NCBI RefSeq assembly: GCF_963583255.1 | Contig: NC_084813.1 | Location: forward strand, 13,750,001 to 13,814,000 | DNA: 64,000 nucleotides | Source of the DNA: Pyrus communis | Lineage: Eukaryota; Streptophyta; Magnoliopsida; Rosales; Rosaceae | Direction: 5' to 3' | Shown here: piece after piece, positions 1 to 11,628 of the stretch | How the letters are laid out: every line of letters starts with the position of its first letter | Position numbering within the stretch: the stretch's first letter is position 1 | Position numbers and translations under genes: made by a program | Notes under the pieces: model-generated | Seen by the model: the letters and a program-made list of their open reading frames with translations, nothing else | Database searches by the model: none | Told to the model about the DNA's origin: nothing

Positions 1-835
1 GTAGGGTTACAATCTCTGTTTACAATTTTCCTCTGATTCAATCTTCAAATTTGATGTAAATGCGTAGGTTGTTGATCCAAGGGTCATGATGACTTGATCT
101 CCTCTGGGTTTGTGTATAACCTATGGCAAAGGTGATGTTGATGTGGGATTTTGTTGATTCAAGGGTCTTGGTGACTTGATCTTGAATCGAATGTCGTTAC
201 AAGTTTTAAGCTTGCAACAAAGTCTTGAAGGAATCGGCACAAGTGCCTGTTGATTCTTCAAGGGAATATTTCGGCTTTGGTTGAAAGAAAGCTTTGGCTT
301 TGATTGTACGTTCTTCAAAGAGAGCTTTGGCAACATATTAGTCTTCAAAGATTTGGTAGAGATTCTCATTTTGTGAGAATTTCGGCCCTTTAATATAGAA
401 ATTGTCGACCTTTATGCTTGTCTGAGGACCTTGTATTTATAGACTTCTCAAAGTTTGCTTTGTATGGATTTGGTCTTGATTTGTGTCTTGATTCATCCAC
501 AGGATAATTTAGGCATGTTTTGTGTCTTAGTTTCAGCCACTTTCCTTTACCTTGGCCGAATTATAGGGCTTGTTACCTATTTTGTGAGTAATTTTCAATT
601 CTTGCTTGTTTTATGAAGATGCTTTAGCTTTCTTTCTGGTTTTGGGAGCAACTTGGACTCTTTGCTGATTTTAAGAGGGATTTTCTCCCTTTTGCTGACT
701 TTTGGAAAGGTTTTGTACTTCCTTTGCTTGATTTGTGCCACATGTCTTTCATGACTTGTCTATTTGTGATGAGTCATATACCATGTGGAGCTTTGTGATT
801 CATCATTTGTATGCAACGAAATTTACATGTTTACA
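1..835 (-). repeat. 3' LTR of the Tat-like element (partial)
   Basis: This matches 45125-46020 with many substitutions and a deletion of about 75 bp near position 110. It ends at TGTTTACA (828-835), the inverted counterpart of the LTR start. A TATA-type stretch (TATTTATAG on plus) lies near 434-442. The divergence from its partner indicates an old insertion. It contains two copies of a CAAGGGTC...GACTTGATCT motif that recurs in the tandem array at 919-1262. Confidence 0.85.
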
Positions 836-856
836 AATGCCCCTATTTCAAGGCGC
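836..856 (-). promoter_or_regulatory. Polypurine tract of the Tat-like element
   Basis: Immediately inside the 3' LTR the minus strand reads GAAATAGGGGCATT, a purine-rich run of the kind that primes plus-strand synthesis. Its position against the LTR edge fixes the element orientation as minus. Confidence 0.6.
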
Positions 857-918
857 GTTATAGGCATGTGTTTGTCACATGTAGGAAACGTGTTTTGAAG
901 TCCTATAATGTAAATGTT

Positions 919-1262
919 CTAACTCAAGGGTCGTTGAGACTTGATCTTGAATTAGCTTGCTTCCTCAAGGGCCGTAGAGGCGTATTTCTTGAATTGACAT
1001 GATGAATTTCGTCAAAGGCCGTTGAGGCATATTTCTTGAATGAAACATTTCTTCAAGGGTCATTGAGGCTTGGTCTTGAATAAATGAAAACTTTCTTCAA
1101 AGGCTGTAGAGGCTTCATCTTAAAGAAATGAAAATTTTCTTCAAGGGCCGTAGAGGCTTGATCTTGAAAGCCATGAAATTTTCATTCAAGGGTTGTAAAG
1201 GCTTGATCTTGAAAGAAATGAAACTTTTCTTCAAGGGCCGTAGAGGCTTGATCTTGAAAGAA
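919..1262. repeat. Degenerate tandem repeat, about 45-bp unit, roughly eight units
   Basis: Units share the core CAAGGGCCGTAGAGGCTTGA followed by TCTTGAAAGAAATGAAA. They begin near 919, 961, 1012, 1050, 1093, 1140, 1186 and 1225. The array lies between the 3' LTR and the antisense PMD gene. The same core, as CAAGGGTCTTGGTGACTTGA, occurs inside the LTR. Confidence 0.8.
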
Positions 1263-2421
1263 ATTTTGGAAATGGATAAATTGGCACATACTTATTGTGC
1301 ATATTGATTTTCCATAATTTTGACAAAATACATTTGGTGTATTTTGAGATTTGGATTTTTTCCCTTGTTGTGGGGAAAATGCTTTTTCCTTCCTTAACTA
1401 GGAGCCTCCTTCAATTTTGGCAATGAGGGTGATTTCCTTCAAGGTTTTGGAAAACTTTGGTGATTTCCTTCAAGATGTTGGAAAGCTTTAATGCTTGTCC
1501 TTGGGTAAGTAGGATTTGTATTTTTTTCCTTTCCCTTTTCTTTTCCACGGCAAAGAGAGTGTCTTCCCCCTTGGTTTGGGAATCTTGAAGACTTGTCCTT
1601 GCTTTGGAAGGATTTCCGTTGATGTTTTGGAAATTTTGAAGCCCTTTCCTTATTTCTTTGTTTCCTTTTCTTTTCTTTGCTGATTTCTGTTGCAAAAAGC
1701 AGCATGTTTCCCTCTTTGTTGCTGATTTTACCTTGCCCTTTTTTTCTTTGAATTTGCTTCCTTCTTGCGGCTAGAATGTGCTTCTTTTTTAATTTTTTAA
1801 TTTTTTATTTTCCTTTGCTATTTGGTATGTATTCTCCCTATAGTATTAGCAAGCAATTGATCCCTATTTATAGGACAATTGGGTGTATGTTTTTTGTCAC
1901 AAAACACCCTTGTCGTACACTGTTTATGTGCTTGTTGTTTGTGTCGTGCCCTGTAGCTGCTGCTGCCATGAGTTTTGCTGTTTGGAACTTGTTGTAGTGC
2001 GTCACTTTTTACCGCGTGGTGCTGTGCAAAAGACTACAGCGTGGTTTCGCTGCGTAGTGCCTTGTGGTCATAATTTTCTCTTGGTGGTGACGTTGCCGTG
2101 CAATGCAAGAAATTGCTTGCATAATCCCTGCGTGGTTGCGTAGTGTGATTGCGTAGCATTTGAGTTTTCTTTGCTACTGTAGCGTGTGTTGAATGATTGT
2201 CTTGTAGCTGCCATCTTTACTGTGTTGCTCAAGCTTTGTGGCTGATTTCTTTTCGTTGTTATGACTTTGTCATCGTCATCCTTCAACATTCACGAGGTTT
2301 GTCTCGCATGTCTTTTGCTTTAGTGAAGCAATCTTTTTTTTTCTTTTTTTTTTTTTTTTTTTCTTGCCGTCCCACCTTGTGCTTATGTTCTCTTTTTCTT
2401 CCTTATTTTTTCATTGCAGCC
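1263..2421 (+). promoter_or_regulatory. Upstream region of the antisense PMD gene, with TATA box and possible leader intron
   Basis: There is no credible long coding frame here. Around 1861-1873 the plus strand has CCCTATTTATAGGAC, a good TATA box about 550 bp before the start at 2422. A long pyrimidine stretch (2332-2418) ends in CATTGCAG directly before CCATGG, which looks like a 3' splice site just upstream of the start and so suggests a 5'-UTR intron. The role is inferred from position and motifs only. Confidence 0.4.
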
Positions 2422-5011
2422 ATGGTATTTTTCAAGTGCTTTAAGAGCTACATCACTATTTTTGCGAAAGAAGGCGATTCGCAAGATAGGGGAACACCGT
2501 TGAAACTTTGTGCGCCGTTGATTGGCCCTAATATGCTTGTTCTTCCTGCAAAAGACAACTCCATTCATATCAAGTCGTGGTCTTCTAAAGTATCTTGGGA
2601 GGTGACAGATTTTGGTCAATCAAATACAAAGAAGAAGGCGTGTACGTCGAGGATTCTTATCTTGAATCCTTCGCACCATGTTCGTGACAATTCACTAGCT
2701 TTATTTGAGTTTCTGGGTGATCACATCCGTAGCAGAGCTATGACTTGGAATGGCATCTTGTCTATTACTGGAGAGGCCATCTTTGTTGAGTTTTACTAGT
2801 AGTGGCTTGAAGATGTCTTGAGCCGATCCAAAGATGTGCTTTCTAACATGGGCCTTTATCAAGCCGTATATACATCTTTGTTTTGTTATGATCGTCATTT
2901 GTGCGTTCTTTGAGCATTGGTGTTCAGCGACCAACACACTTCACACGTCACAAGGGGAGATGTCGATTTCACTTTGGGATCTCCACAAAATAGGAGGCTT
3001 CCCGATCCAAGGTAAGTTTTACGACGAGGTTGTTCCTAGCGTGGAAGAATTTTCTCATCGTGATAGCCGAGGATTGCCTACGAGTTGCCGCTATTTGTTT
3101 TGGATATATCACAAGCTTTCCCAAGAGGTTTAGGGTAAGTCAGGAGTGAAAATTTCTTCATGGATTATATTTTGGTATTGGGATGCCATGAAGTACAAGA
3201 AGCCTTCGAAGAAAAGTGGCTGCAACATGACTACAAAGTCAAAATGAGACTCAGACCTGTTAGGTGCTATTAGTTCAGCTAGGAGCTATGCCTCTGCCGA
3301 GTTAAAAGCATTTGAGGATCTTGGCGTAGCATCACAGCACGTGGAAGAATCTTACCTAGTCGTTTTCTTAACTTGTTGGCTTTGTAATTTTGTTTTCCCC
3401 AAAGGCGATGTTAACTTTATCTACCCCGGAGCCTTCAAAGTCACTAGCAAGATGGTTACAGGTGAATCTTTCAGCCAATATTTATGATGGCTTGAGTGTC
3501 ATTTTGAACTCGATGGGCATCGAAGATCGTGTTACAGTACTTCTCAACCACTATATGTACGGTTGGTTCGGTGAGTACTTTGGCATTCATTTTTCTTCAT
3601 CGACTTTAGACAAGTTGAGGCTTTCTTCATCAACTTTAGCCAAGCTGGGGCCTTTGTTGACAAAGTACTCTGGCATGCTTTTTGCAGAAAGCCTTGATGA
3701 TTTGCAGGCACATGCATTGTTTAGAAGCTGTGAAGGTTTCAAAACGGACCATTTAGCAAGGGTTGTCTCGGTGAAGTGAGGCCTCATAAATTATTCGCAC
3801 ATTCGTTTCTCAGACTTGTCTTATCTTACAAGTCTTTGCTCGGGGTATGTTTTTTTTCGGTAAGGAGACTGATGTATTGTTCAACCGTATAGTCCTCACC
3901 ATTTCAGCAGGTTGTTTGGCTTTGTCCAACATATGGCAGGCAAGCTGAAGGAAAACGCATAGTCGGAATCCTTGCAAGCCGTGTATATGCATTGAGAGTC
4001 TTGTACCCGTGTATGCACAAATGCTTCTATCACCTTGCCAGCCAAGGACGAGTTCAAGAGTAATCTAATGACCTGTACCTATGTAGGTTGGTGGTCAAAG
4101 GTACACCATGAAGACTTGAGGATGACAAGTGGCATGAATTCTTCTCGTTCACGTAATGATGCACTGAGAAAGGGTTGTTTTGCGGTTTCTATGTAGCTGG
4201 CACCTTTTGATTGTGCAAGCCTAACTCATTTGCAAGATGGACGAACGGATTTAGCTCTTCAATGCCCGTGTTTGTCTTCTTAGCATTCGGATGCTTCTAA
4301 AGAGGCAGGTGACAAAGTTGACTCGCACAAAGATGAGCTTGTTTTGCGGTAGCGTAAACAAGTTTTAAACAAACGACTACTTAAAGGTGCTCAGGATGAT
4401 AGTGATGTCATTTTTCATCATAAGAAGAAGAAACTGTTTAGGCCTCCTCAATTTGATGGTCATGCGTCACTTGAGAAAGATGTTTGTATTTCCTTCTTTC
4501 TTGTGATTTATTCTGCTTTCATTGGTTTAGCTTTTGTTTCTAGCATCTCTCTTTGTCTTCTTTAGGCTGGGCTTTCTTGTTCTTTTGATTTGGTGAACAT
4601 GGGCTACTTGGTAACAGTCTACTCATGGACTAGGAGATTGGAAACTCGCCCAGTGCAGAGCTTATTACAAACCCGCCAAATTGCCCAAGTTGGCTGTGTG
4701 TAGGTGAAGGTATGCAAGAGCCCGTCATGCATCCAACACCCTTGCCAGCTAGCTCCAAGATCTCTCTTAGAGGGCTGAACCTTAGTGGCACTGAGTAGCT
4801 TATCCATCGCATCAACCTTCGCACGTCCATGGATATCAAGAGCCATATTGAGAAGAGGATTTCAAAGTGCCTAGTGGAGTACCTTGCATTGCTTAAGGAA
4901 ACTTGTCGAAGCTTGTTTCTGCGATTGACAACCTTAACGTTGATTCCTCACTCTTAAGAGTCAAGATTGCTGAGCTTATGGCTACCTTAACTAAGTATTC
5001 TTCTTTGTATG
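2422..5011 (+). pseudogene. Antisense plant mobile domain (PMD, aminotransferase-like) gene, 5' part, decayed
   Basis: The start at 2422 (CCATGG context) opens about 126 codons, ending in two adjacent TAG codons at about 2800. The same reading resumes (WLEDVLSRSKD), shifts frame near 2900, and continues with TNTLHTSQGEMSISLWDLHK and PTSCRYLFW around 2930-3130. A further block lies at 3390-3779 (ANIYDGLSVI, GEYFGIHFSS). These blocks match the plant mobile domain family, whose members are often carried by transposable elements and have no settled function. A coiled-coil-like end (AELMATLTKYSSLY) runs to the element A insertion at 5011. The gene is on the strand opposite to the element's gag, between where pol should be and the 3' LTR. 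Multiple stops and frameshifts make it non-functional here. Confidence 0.7.
5007..5011 (+). repeat. Target site duplication of element A (GTATG), left copy
   Basis: GTATG directly precedes the LTR edge TGATGTGAG at 5012. It recurs at 30813-30817, directly after the outer LTR edge CCTATCA. Five bases is the normal duplication length for LTR retrotransposons. Confidence 0.9.
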
Positions 5012-7727
5012 TGATGTGAGAATTACTTGACACTCAAATTAAACCCTCTTTTTGTCAAATTGTAGTATAAGTATAAGTAGGGATCGTTCTGGACCGGGGA
5101 TTAGGAGGGATTATTAATCACTTGGATTTGACTTAAAAACGTAAAAACATAATATAAAACACTAAACTAGACTCAAAGAATGTAAAACTAAACTTTAAAA
5201 CACTAAAACAAATCAAAAGACTCAAAATGCTTTAAAAACACAAACTAAATTGAATTCTAACTAAAATGAACATTAAAGCAAAAGGGGGATTGAGGTTTTT
5301 ACGAAAATTGAAATAACGAAACAAGTTAATAAACTAGACAGAATGTAAATATGGAATTGATGAAATGGAATGAATGGATGATAGAATAGCTAAGGGGTTC
5401 ATCTCCATACATGTTACACTTGCATACAAGATTGATTCTCAGTTGGTCTTTCAATAAATTATGAAACTCAACGCCCCGGGTTAATTAGGTCCGCTTAAAT
5501 TAACCGTCAAGTTCTCCTTAAGTTAATGAATTGGATGGGTTAGCGCAACGCAATTCACCACATTCTCCAAAAGTCCTTTACGTGAAAAGCACAATAAAGA
5601 TACAATCAAAGATCATTAAGCATTATGAAAACTATAAGTGTTGACGAGGCATTCGTTCCTATGGAATACGCATGAAACTTATGCCAAGAATTCGTTTAAC
5701 GCGATTGTTTATGAGCAACCTCCACTACTTGTGAATATAAGTTCGTAACGTTTAGGTGAAACTCACTTATATTCTAGCGTCATATTCATGCATGAAAATT
5801 AAGCTTGCAATCTCAATGAACATACATAAATAAGTTATCAATCAAACAATTAAACGAATTGAATCCACAACTTATGAAATTCCAACGAAAGTTTAATCAA
5901 TTCATATGCAAGCATAAACATTTATTTCGAATCACCCCCTAGCTAAAGGGGGTTTTAGTTCCTCATTACGTTGAAATCAAAGAAACACCTAAACATTCCA
6001 ACAACTCAAACTTGAATTGTATGAACGTTTAGGCACTCTTCTCTTTCATTCCTTATACGTACAAAACAAAGAGAATTAAAATGAAACATTGAAATCAAAG
6101 AATCACCTAAACATTCCAACAACTCAAACTCGAATTGTATGAACGTTTAGGTCCTCTTCTCTTCCTCTTTATTATGGCACAAGGTCTAAGGTGAGGTTTG
6201 GGGGATTATGGAAATGGTAGAGGAGTGGTTTGGAGGGTTGGGAAGTGGTGGAAATGGAAAGATGGTTTTGGATTCTAAGGGGACTCACGGCAAAGAGAAG
6301 GAATGGAAGTGTTTGTGGTGTGTTGTGTATGAAATGAGATGTTTTTAATGATGGGAATGCAAGGGTATTTATAGGAGGAGTGGAGATGTATATGGCTATT
6401 TGTTTAAGGTGTTTGTGTGGAGGAATGATGGAGAATTGCATGTGGAATGGCTGCAATGATGAAGAATGAAAGCTGGAAAATAAAAGGGAAAGCTGGAAAT
6501 CTGAAAATGCAAATGGGAATCCTGAAATGCAAAGGTGGCCACGGTTTTGAGTGTGTTTTGTGTTGGAAATGCATGTGAATGCATGTGAATGTTGTTTGTG
6601 TGAAGTGTGTGTGGGTTAAAGAGTGAATGGTGGTGTAATGATGAAGTGTGATGGCTGAAAATGTCAAGGGAAATGCATGTGATTGCAAGGCAAAGAATTT
6701 CAGGATGCATGTGTGTTGGTGTGTTGTGTGATTTGTTTTGTGGTTAATGGGAATGTGGTTGAATGATTAAATGGACATGTGGGGTGTAATTGCAAAGGGA
6801 ATGCAAAGTGAATGAATCATGAATCATTGTGGATGAAAGGTGGAAGTGCATGTGTTGATGACTAGGTTAGTGGGTGGAAATCTGAAAATGGCATAAAAGA
6901 ATGGGAGCTCACGGTTTGGCTAGTGTTTGAATGTGTAAAGTGTGTGTGAATGCATGTGAAGATGCAATAAATAATGCATGTAGGGTTAGGAAATAAAATC
7001 ATAACTTAAAGGGGGATGATTAAAGGGTGTTGAAAGGTTTGAAATGCATGTGTAATGAAGTTACATTTGGAAGGTTTGGAAAGTGGAAGGGAAAGGCACG
7101 GCAAAGAATGTGTGTTTGTGCATGTGGGTGAATGTGCATGTGTTTTAGGTTGTAATGTGTAGATAATTATGAGTATGATAAATGATAAGTGTATGATATG
7201 TTGAGTGATATATTGAGTGGTAAGTGAATGATAAGATAAGTGATAAGTGAATGATATGTTGAGTGATAAGATAAGTGGTTATTGATATGTAGATGAATGA
7301 ATGATAAGTGGTTATTGATATGTAGATGAATGAATGATATGATAAGTAATAAATGAATGATATGTGGTGATGATAAGATAAGTGTATGATATGATAAGTG
7401 GTGAATGAAGGAGTGGAATGTTGGAATGTTATGCACGACTAAGGATATAGGAAAGGTTTAAATATCCTAAAACTAAAAGGAACAAGGTTCCAACACTTTG
7501 GTCTTCAATTAGGTTTTCAATTTCGTCCAACACTTTGGCTCCAAGCATAAGCTATCCATCCTTAGCCCAAAAGTGCTCCAAACGTCTCCAAAATGCATCT
7601 TTTTGCTCCTTTAGCCCTTTTGGCCTACAAACACACGAAAATAGCTTAAAGTACTAAAATAACTAAAGAAACATAACGTAAATGCACGAGAACAAGCCAT
7701 TTAAGTCGCATGAATATGCTCCTATCA
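5012..7727 (-). repeat. 3' LTR of element A (LTR1, 2716 bp)
   Basis: In element orientation it begins TGATAGGAGC and ends CTCACATCA. A TATA box (TATAAATACC on minus, plus 6366-6373) separates a U3 of about 1.35 kb from R-U5. U3 carries a GATAAG-rich tract (7150-7405) and many TGCATGTG repeats. Short frames in this LTR (6172-6710, 7167-7436) have low-complexity His/Ser/Thr composition and are repeated in every LTR copy, so they are not called as genes. Confidence 0.92.
7150..7405. repeat. GATAAG-rich tract in LTR1 U3
   Basis: This is a degenerate array of GATAAGTG, AATGATATG and GAGTGATA units. Related tracts occur at 16795-17000, 29408-29615 and 30245-30490, each in the U3 part of an LTR. 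GATAAG is the core of the plant I-box/GATA factor site. Confidence 0.75.
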
Positions 7728-8510
7728 AATACCCCCACACTTATCTTTTGCTAGTCCTCGAGCAAAACAAAACAAAAGAAACCAGAAACAAAACAAAACG
7801 AACAAGTAAAACACAACCTAAACCTTCCAACAAACGTCTCAGGGATTTCCAAAACACATGACAAGTTAAAAATCATTATTCACACAGATTTTAGCCATCA
7901 TTACACTTAAGTACATTCTTAATCATAGTCACCACATACTAGTTCACAATTAAACATTTAAAACACATTTCGAATGCAGTAACATGCCTTTAGAGAAATT
8001 GCTCAAATCCTTACAAGATATGCACTCGTTTTTCACACAGATTTTCTGACTACACACCCTACACTAGTTATATGTGAGAAGATTGATGTAAACATGTAGA
8101 CGAACACTCACATATGTTATAACAAGGAAAGCATTTTCTGGATTTACGATAATGACATGAATATGATCTCATGAATGGAATGCTACTACTTAGAATGAGA
8201 ACCAGTGATTCCATAAGCTCATATCAATTTCAAACTCCACATTATTGAACACATAACGATCAAGATAGAAGTCAAAGGGGTGTAACGGGGCTAAAGGTGT
8301 TGGCTAACAATGAAAGGTGAAGGATAAACAAACATTCTTAAAGCAATAGTGAGCAAAGTATTGATTTAGGCACTTAGAATTCCCTTAAGAACGCAGAAGT
8401 CAACTTTGAACACCCAAGGGAAAGTCACACAAAACTTAGGGCCAAATTCAACTTTTTTGGACCCTTTCTTCAACCATCAACACTCGTGAGTTCATTCTTA
8501 CTTATTTTCA

Positions 8511-8544
<34 letters not shown>

Positions 8545-9545
8545 CTTTTTTTTTTTTTCTTCTTTTTCTTTTGAATCTCAAAACATACATATAAACGTAA
8601 GAACAAACTTTTACTCCCCCACACTCATTTTCTTGCATAATGTACTCAAAAGGAATTCATTTTAGTCATGCTCACTATCAATTAAGAACAAGGGTGTGGA
8701 CTGTCCTACACTAGGCTAGGTGAGGATAATGTGGGTAAACAAAGAATAAAGGCTAAACAAGGCTCAACGGGGGTAAAACTTACAACATATACGAAATATG
8801 GGAAGTAAGGCTATTTGGCTATGGTGGCAACTACACAACTTCATCTTGATATATGTTATGCAATTCAATGTCATGCTTTGAATGAAACGGATATAAGTTC
8901 TAGCATTTAGTTCTATCATGATACAATTGCATTCTAAGTAGCAGCCAAGCAAGGAATAATGAGATCATGCAACAACTTTAGAAAACACAGAATCAAGATT
9001 ATAACTCTCCAAAGAAGGTAATAGCTCGAGTCTCACAAGGTTGTAGCGTTTGTACGAGTTCCTTCCTTCAAGCATGTTACAAAAACCAATTTTTCTTTTA
9101 TGATTGCATGTGAAGTCATACATTATAACCATAACTAAGCATATACCAAGAGTAAATCAAACTTTTCTCCATGTTTATAACTCTTTTTAACAGTCATGCA
9201 ATTACAAACCAAATCCTTATCATTGTGTTGGAAGGTGACCTACGACACAAACACACAAAAACAACTTTAAAACAACTCTTTTTGAGTTTTTCAAGACAAT
9301 TTTTCAAATTTTTATGGGATTTTCGAATTTTTTAGTCAAAACACACTAAAACAGTTTAAAAACATTTTTAAAACAGCAAGGAACAACACTTGAAGTTATG
9401 GGTGATAAAATTCAACGAATTTGCATCAACATACTTAGTTACCCCCCCCACACTTAAATCAAACATTGTCCTCAATGTTTTAAGCATAGATTCACACAAA
9501 GCATAAGTAAATACACAAAAAGCACTTAAACATACTAAACATGGT
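7728..9545 (-). other. Element A 3' UTR with polypurine tract
   Basis: The minus strand next to the LTR reads AGTGTGGGGGTATT, the polypurine tract (plus 7728-7741). The rest is non-coding and closely parallels 17392-19160 in element B and 34210-35880 in C. It contains a T-rich run at about 8513-8562 and a second purine-run block at about 9443-9480 (minus GGACAATGTTTGATTT followed by AAGTGTGGGGGGGG). I see no gene in it. Confidence 0.75.
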
Positions 9546-9896
9546 AAAATGTAATTAACAAAGAGAAGAGTTTAGGGACGCAAATCTGGTTATGGAGTGT
9601 AAATTCCATCTTCTCCTTGGTAATTGCATTGAGGCTTTTGATCTTTGTAATTCCACAGGCTTACTCTTGAACTGGTTTCTGCCCATCGTTGATTTTCCTT
9701 TGTGCTACTTTTTGAACTGGGCAGCAGGATGGTTCTTTTGGTCTCCCCCGAAGGTCTGAGCATACCCTTTTGGTCTGTTTCTTTGTTCAATCTTTCCAAT
9801 TCGTATTGAAAAGGGTTGGAGGATAACTCAGCCTATGTTTGTCTCCACATGCTTCAATGTATCATTTTCACTTGCCTTACTCGCTCCCCTTTGCAG

Positions 9897-9958
9897 AAGT
9901 GGTCCCTTCTCCGGAAGTGTATCAACCGTTGAAGATGACTACTCGAGAGCAACGCTAG
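9897..9958 (+). other. Exon-like block upstream of the antisense gene in A
   Basis: On the plus strand a pyrimidine-rich CCCCTTTGCAG precedes 9897 and CTAG/GTAAGC follows 9958, a good acceptor and donor pair. The same arrangement is present in element B near 19566-19628 with one extra T inside. It could be an exon of a longer plus-strand transcript or a captured host exon. Neither is shown. Confidence 0.3.
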
Positions 9959-10393
9959 GTAAGCAATCAGGAATAGATTCCAGGCAGTTGGCTCCAGATC
10001 GGAAGATTGACTCCAAGTGCCGGCTGATTGCTTCTTTTACTTTGCCATGCGAGTAAGAACAAGGACAAAGAAAAAGACAGGGAAAGAGCATGATATGAGA
10101 TACTTTTGCTTTTGACCTTGATGATATGAGATACCTTTGCTTTGAAGAAGCGGTGGATGAATCAGCACATGCTTCAAACCACCGTTTCCTCCTGGGTCAT
10201 ATGTACTCCAGGCATCTGGTATCATCTTTGGGGAAGAAGAAAGAATTGAGTATTTTGAAAGGCCTTGCTGGGAGTGCGCCCTCAGAGGTGAGGGAGAGTT
10301 GGGCATTTTCTTCAGGTTTGCCCTGCCATAAAAGACGAAGGTCGACATATATAGAGATAATATCAAGTGGTGGTACTTTTTACCCTTGTCGAC

Positions 10394-10783
10394 AAACGTT
10401 TTGATCCCGCAATTCCGGCTTTTTGAAATAGTGGCGCCTCTTCGATCTTTGAATTCGCCTCTTCGATTTCTGAGCAGGCGCCCCTTCGATTTCTGAACGA
10501 CGCCCCTTCGCTTTCTGAACGACACGTGGTAGTGCAGATGCGGCTCCTTTTTACAAAGCTGCACGCGTTTTCTGAAAAGCAGAGAAAGCGTCGCCGAACT
10601 TTGCGCTTGTCGGCTAAAGATGTGTAGTTGCGATGATGGCCTCCACGTGTTTTCAGCTTTGTCAGAAATCTTTTGACAAAGTTGAACGCGTCTTCTGAAA
10701 AGCCGAGAACGCGTCGCCTAAATTACGCCGGAAATTCCGGCTTTTTGAATTGGTGGACGCGTCGCCTTGGCTTCTTATAGAGC
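10394..10783 (+). promoter_or_regulatory. Repeat-rich promoter of the antisense gene in A
   Basis: Four tandem units of about 22 bp (CGCCYCTTCGATTTCTGAAC type) start near 10433, 10454, 10477 and 10499. G-box cores follow (ACACGTGG near 10522 and CCACGTGT near 10650). A pair of longer repeats (ACGCGTYTTCTGAAAAGC...GCGTCGCC) begins near 10563 and 10685, and CCGGCTTTTTGAA occurs near 10416 and 10738. A TATA-like CTTATAGAGC sits at 10774-10783, about 110 bp before the ATG. The region is much richer in CpG than its surroundings. Most of it is conserved in element B. Confidence 0.6.
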
Positions 10784-10893
10784 TATCGATCACCACAACA
10801 AACACACTCTGAAGAACTCCCATTCTTGAAAATCGACTCCGACCCTTTGAAAATTTACTCCATCAACCCCTATCTTTGAACACCTTTGAAAAA

Positions 10894-11550
10894 ATGGCAA
10901 ACTCATCGAACCTTAGCTTGGAATTGAGCCTTAGCAGTGATACGGGCGCGCCGCGTCAAGGTAACGTATGGCGCCCTTCTTTTTTATCTTCTAACGGTCC
11001 TCTTTCAGGTGAAGACTCTGTGATGCAGGACGCCACAACAGCTACAATAGTAGCTAGGAACCTCCTCACTCCAAAAGATAGTAGGCTGCTGTCAGGACGG
11101 TCTGATGAGTTGGCCGTTCAAGAGTCCCTCGCACTTAGTGTTCAGTGTGCGAGCTCTGTGTCCAACATGGGCCTACGCCTGCTTGCCCGCTCTCGTCAGG
11201 TGGAATCGTTGATGGCAGAGGTGGAAAGACTTAAGCAAGAGATCCAGCAGCTTAAGTACGAGAATAGAAGTTTGCATGTGCTTGCAAATAACTATTCGTC
11301 GGGGATGAAAAGGAAGCTTGATGAGCTGCAAGAATCTGAGGGTCGAATTCACAGTGACCGTCAAAGGCTTGCGTCTTATCTCCAGAGGCACCTTTTTCCT
11401 GGGTCATCCAGCGCTTGGCCAAGTATTGAGGCCTGGAATGCTCTAGCTCCGATGCCTCCCGCTCCGATGGCTTCCGCTCCGATGCCTCCCGCTTCTGCGC
11501 CTTCCGCTTCTGCGCCTCGTAGTGGGGCTTCACGTAAACAACCTTTGTGA
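10894..11550 (+). CDS. Antisense-encoded EAR-like/coiled-coil protein in element A (218 aa)
   Basis: I do not recognise a named family. The ATG at 10894 has a favourable context (AAAAAATGG); an earlier in-frame TTG is ignored. Residues 7-13 read LSLELSL, which fits the LxLxL form of the EAR motif that in plant repressors binds TOPLESS-type co-repressors. Residues about 95-165 are heptad-rich and charged (VESLMAEVERLKQEIQQLKY), predicting a coiled coil, and end at QRHLFPGSSSAWPSIEAWN. The tail from about 185 is a Pro/Ala/Ser minisatellite (APMPPAPMASAPMPP). No catalytic motif, signal peptide or membrane segment is visible. It lies on the strand opposite to gag-pol, where Athila elements often keep an env-like frame. 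A near-identical intact copy is in element B. A regulatory role is inferred from motifs only. Confidence 0.7.
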   Translation: MANSSNLSLELSLSSDTGAPRQGNVWRPSFLSSNGPLSGEDSVMQDATTATIVARNLLTPKDSRLLSGRSDELAVQESLALSVQCASSVSNMGLRLLARSRQVESLMAEVERLKQEIQQLKYENRSLHVLANNYSSGMKRKLDELQESEGRIHSDRQRLASYLQRHLFPGSSSAWPSIEAWNALAPMPPAPMASAPMPPASAPSASAPRSGASRKQPL

Positions 11551-11628
11551 AGCTCCACCTTTCTTCATGTTTAGTATCTTTTTTTTTTATTTTTTTTTAT
11601 TTTTTTTTATTTTTTTATTTTTTACATA

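Noticed and set aside
919..1262. Regular repeats resembling a CRISPR array
   Set aside because: Units are adjacent and diverged with no unique spacers, in plant transposon DNA.
4619..4846. Two overlapping minus-strand frames of about 70 codons
   Set aside because: They lie antisense to the decayed PMD gene and overlap each other; no domain or partner copy.
6172..6710. Overlapping minus-strand frames in LTR1, repeated at 14317-14845
   Set aside because: Low-complexity His/Ser/Thr composition from TGTGAATG-rich DNA. Present because the LTR is repeated, not because a protein is conserved.
10037..10564. Minus-strand open frame of 175 codons (longer, 267 codons, at 19636-20439)
   Set aside because: It lies opposite the promoter repeats of the antisense gene and its content simply mirrors those repeats. 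The two copies differ in length and reading; no known domain.
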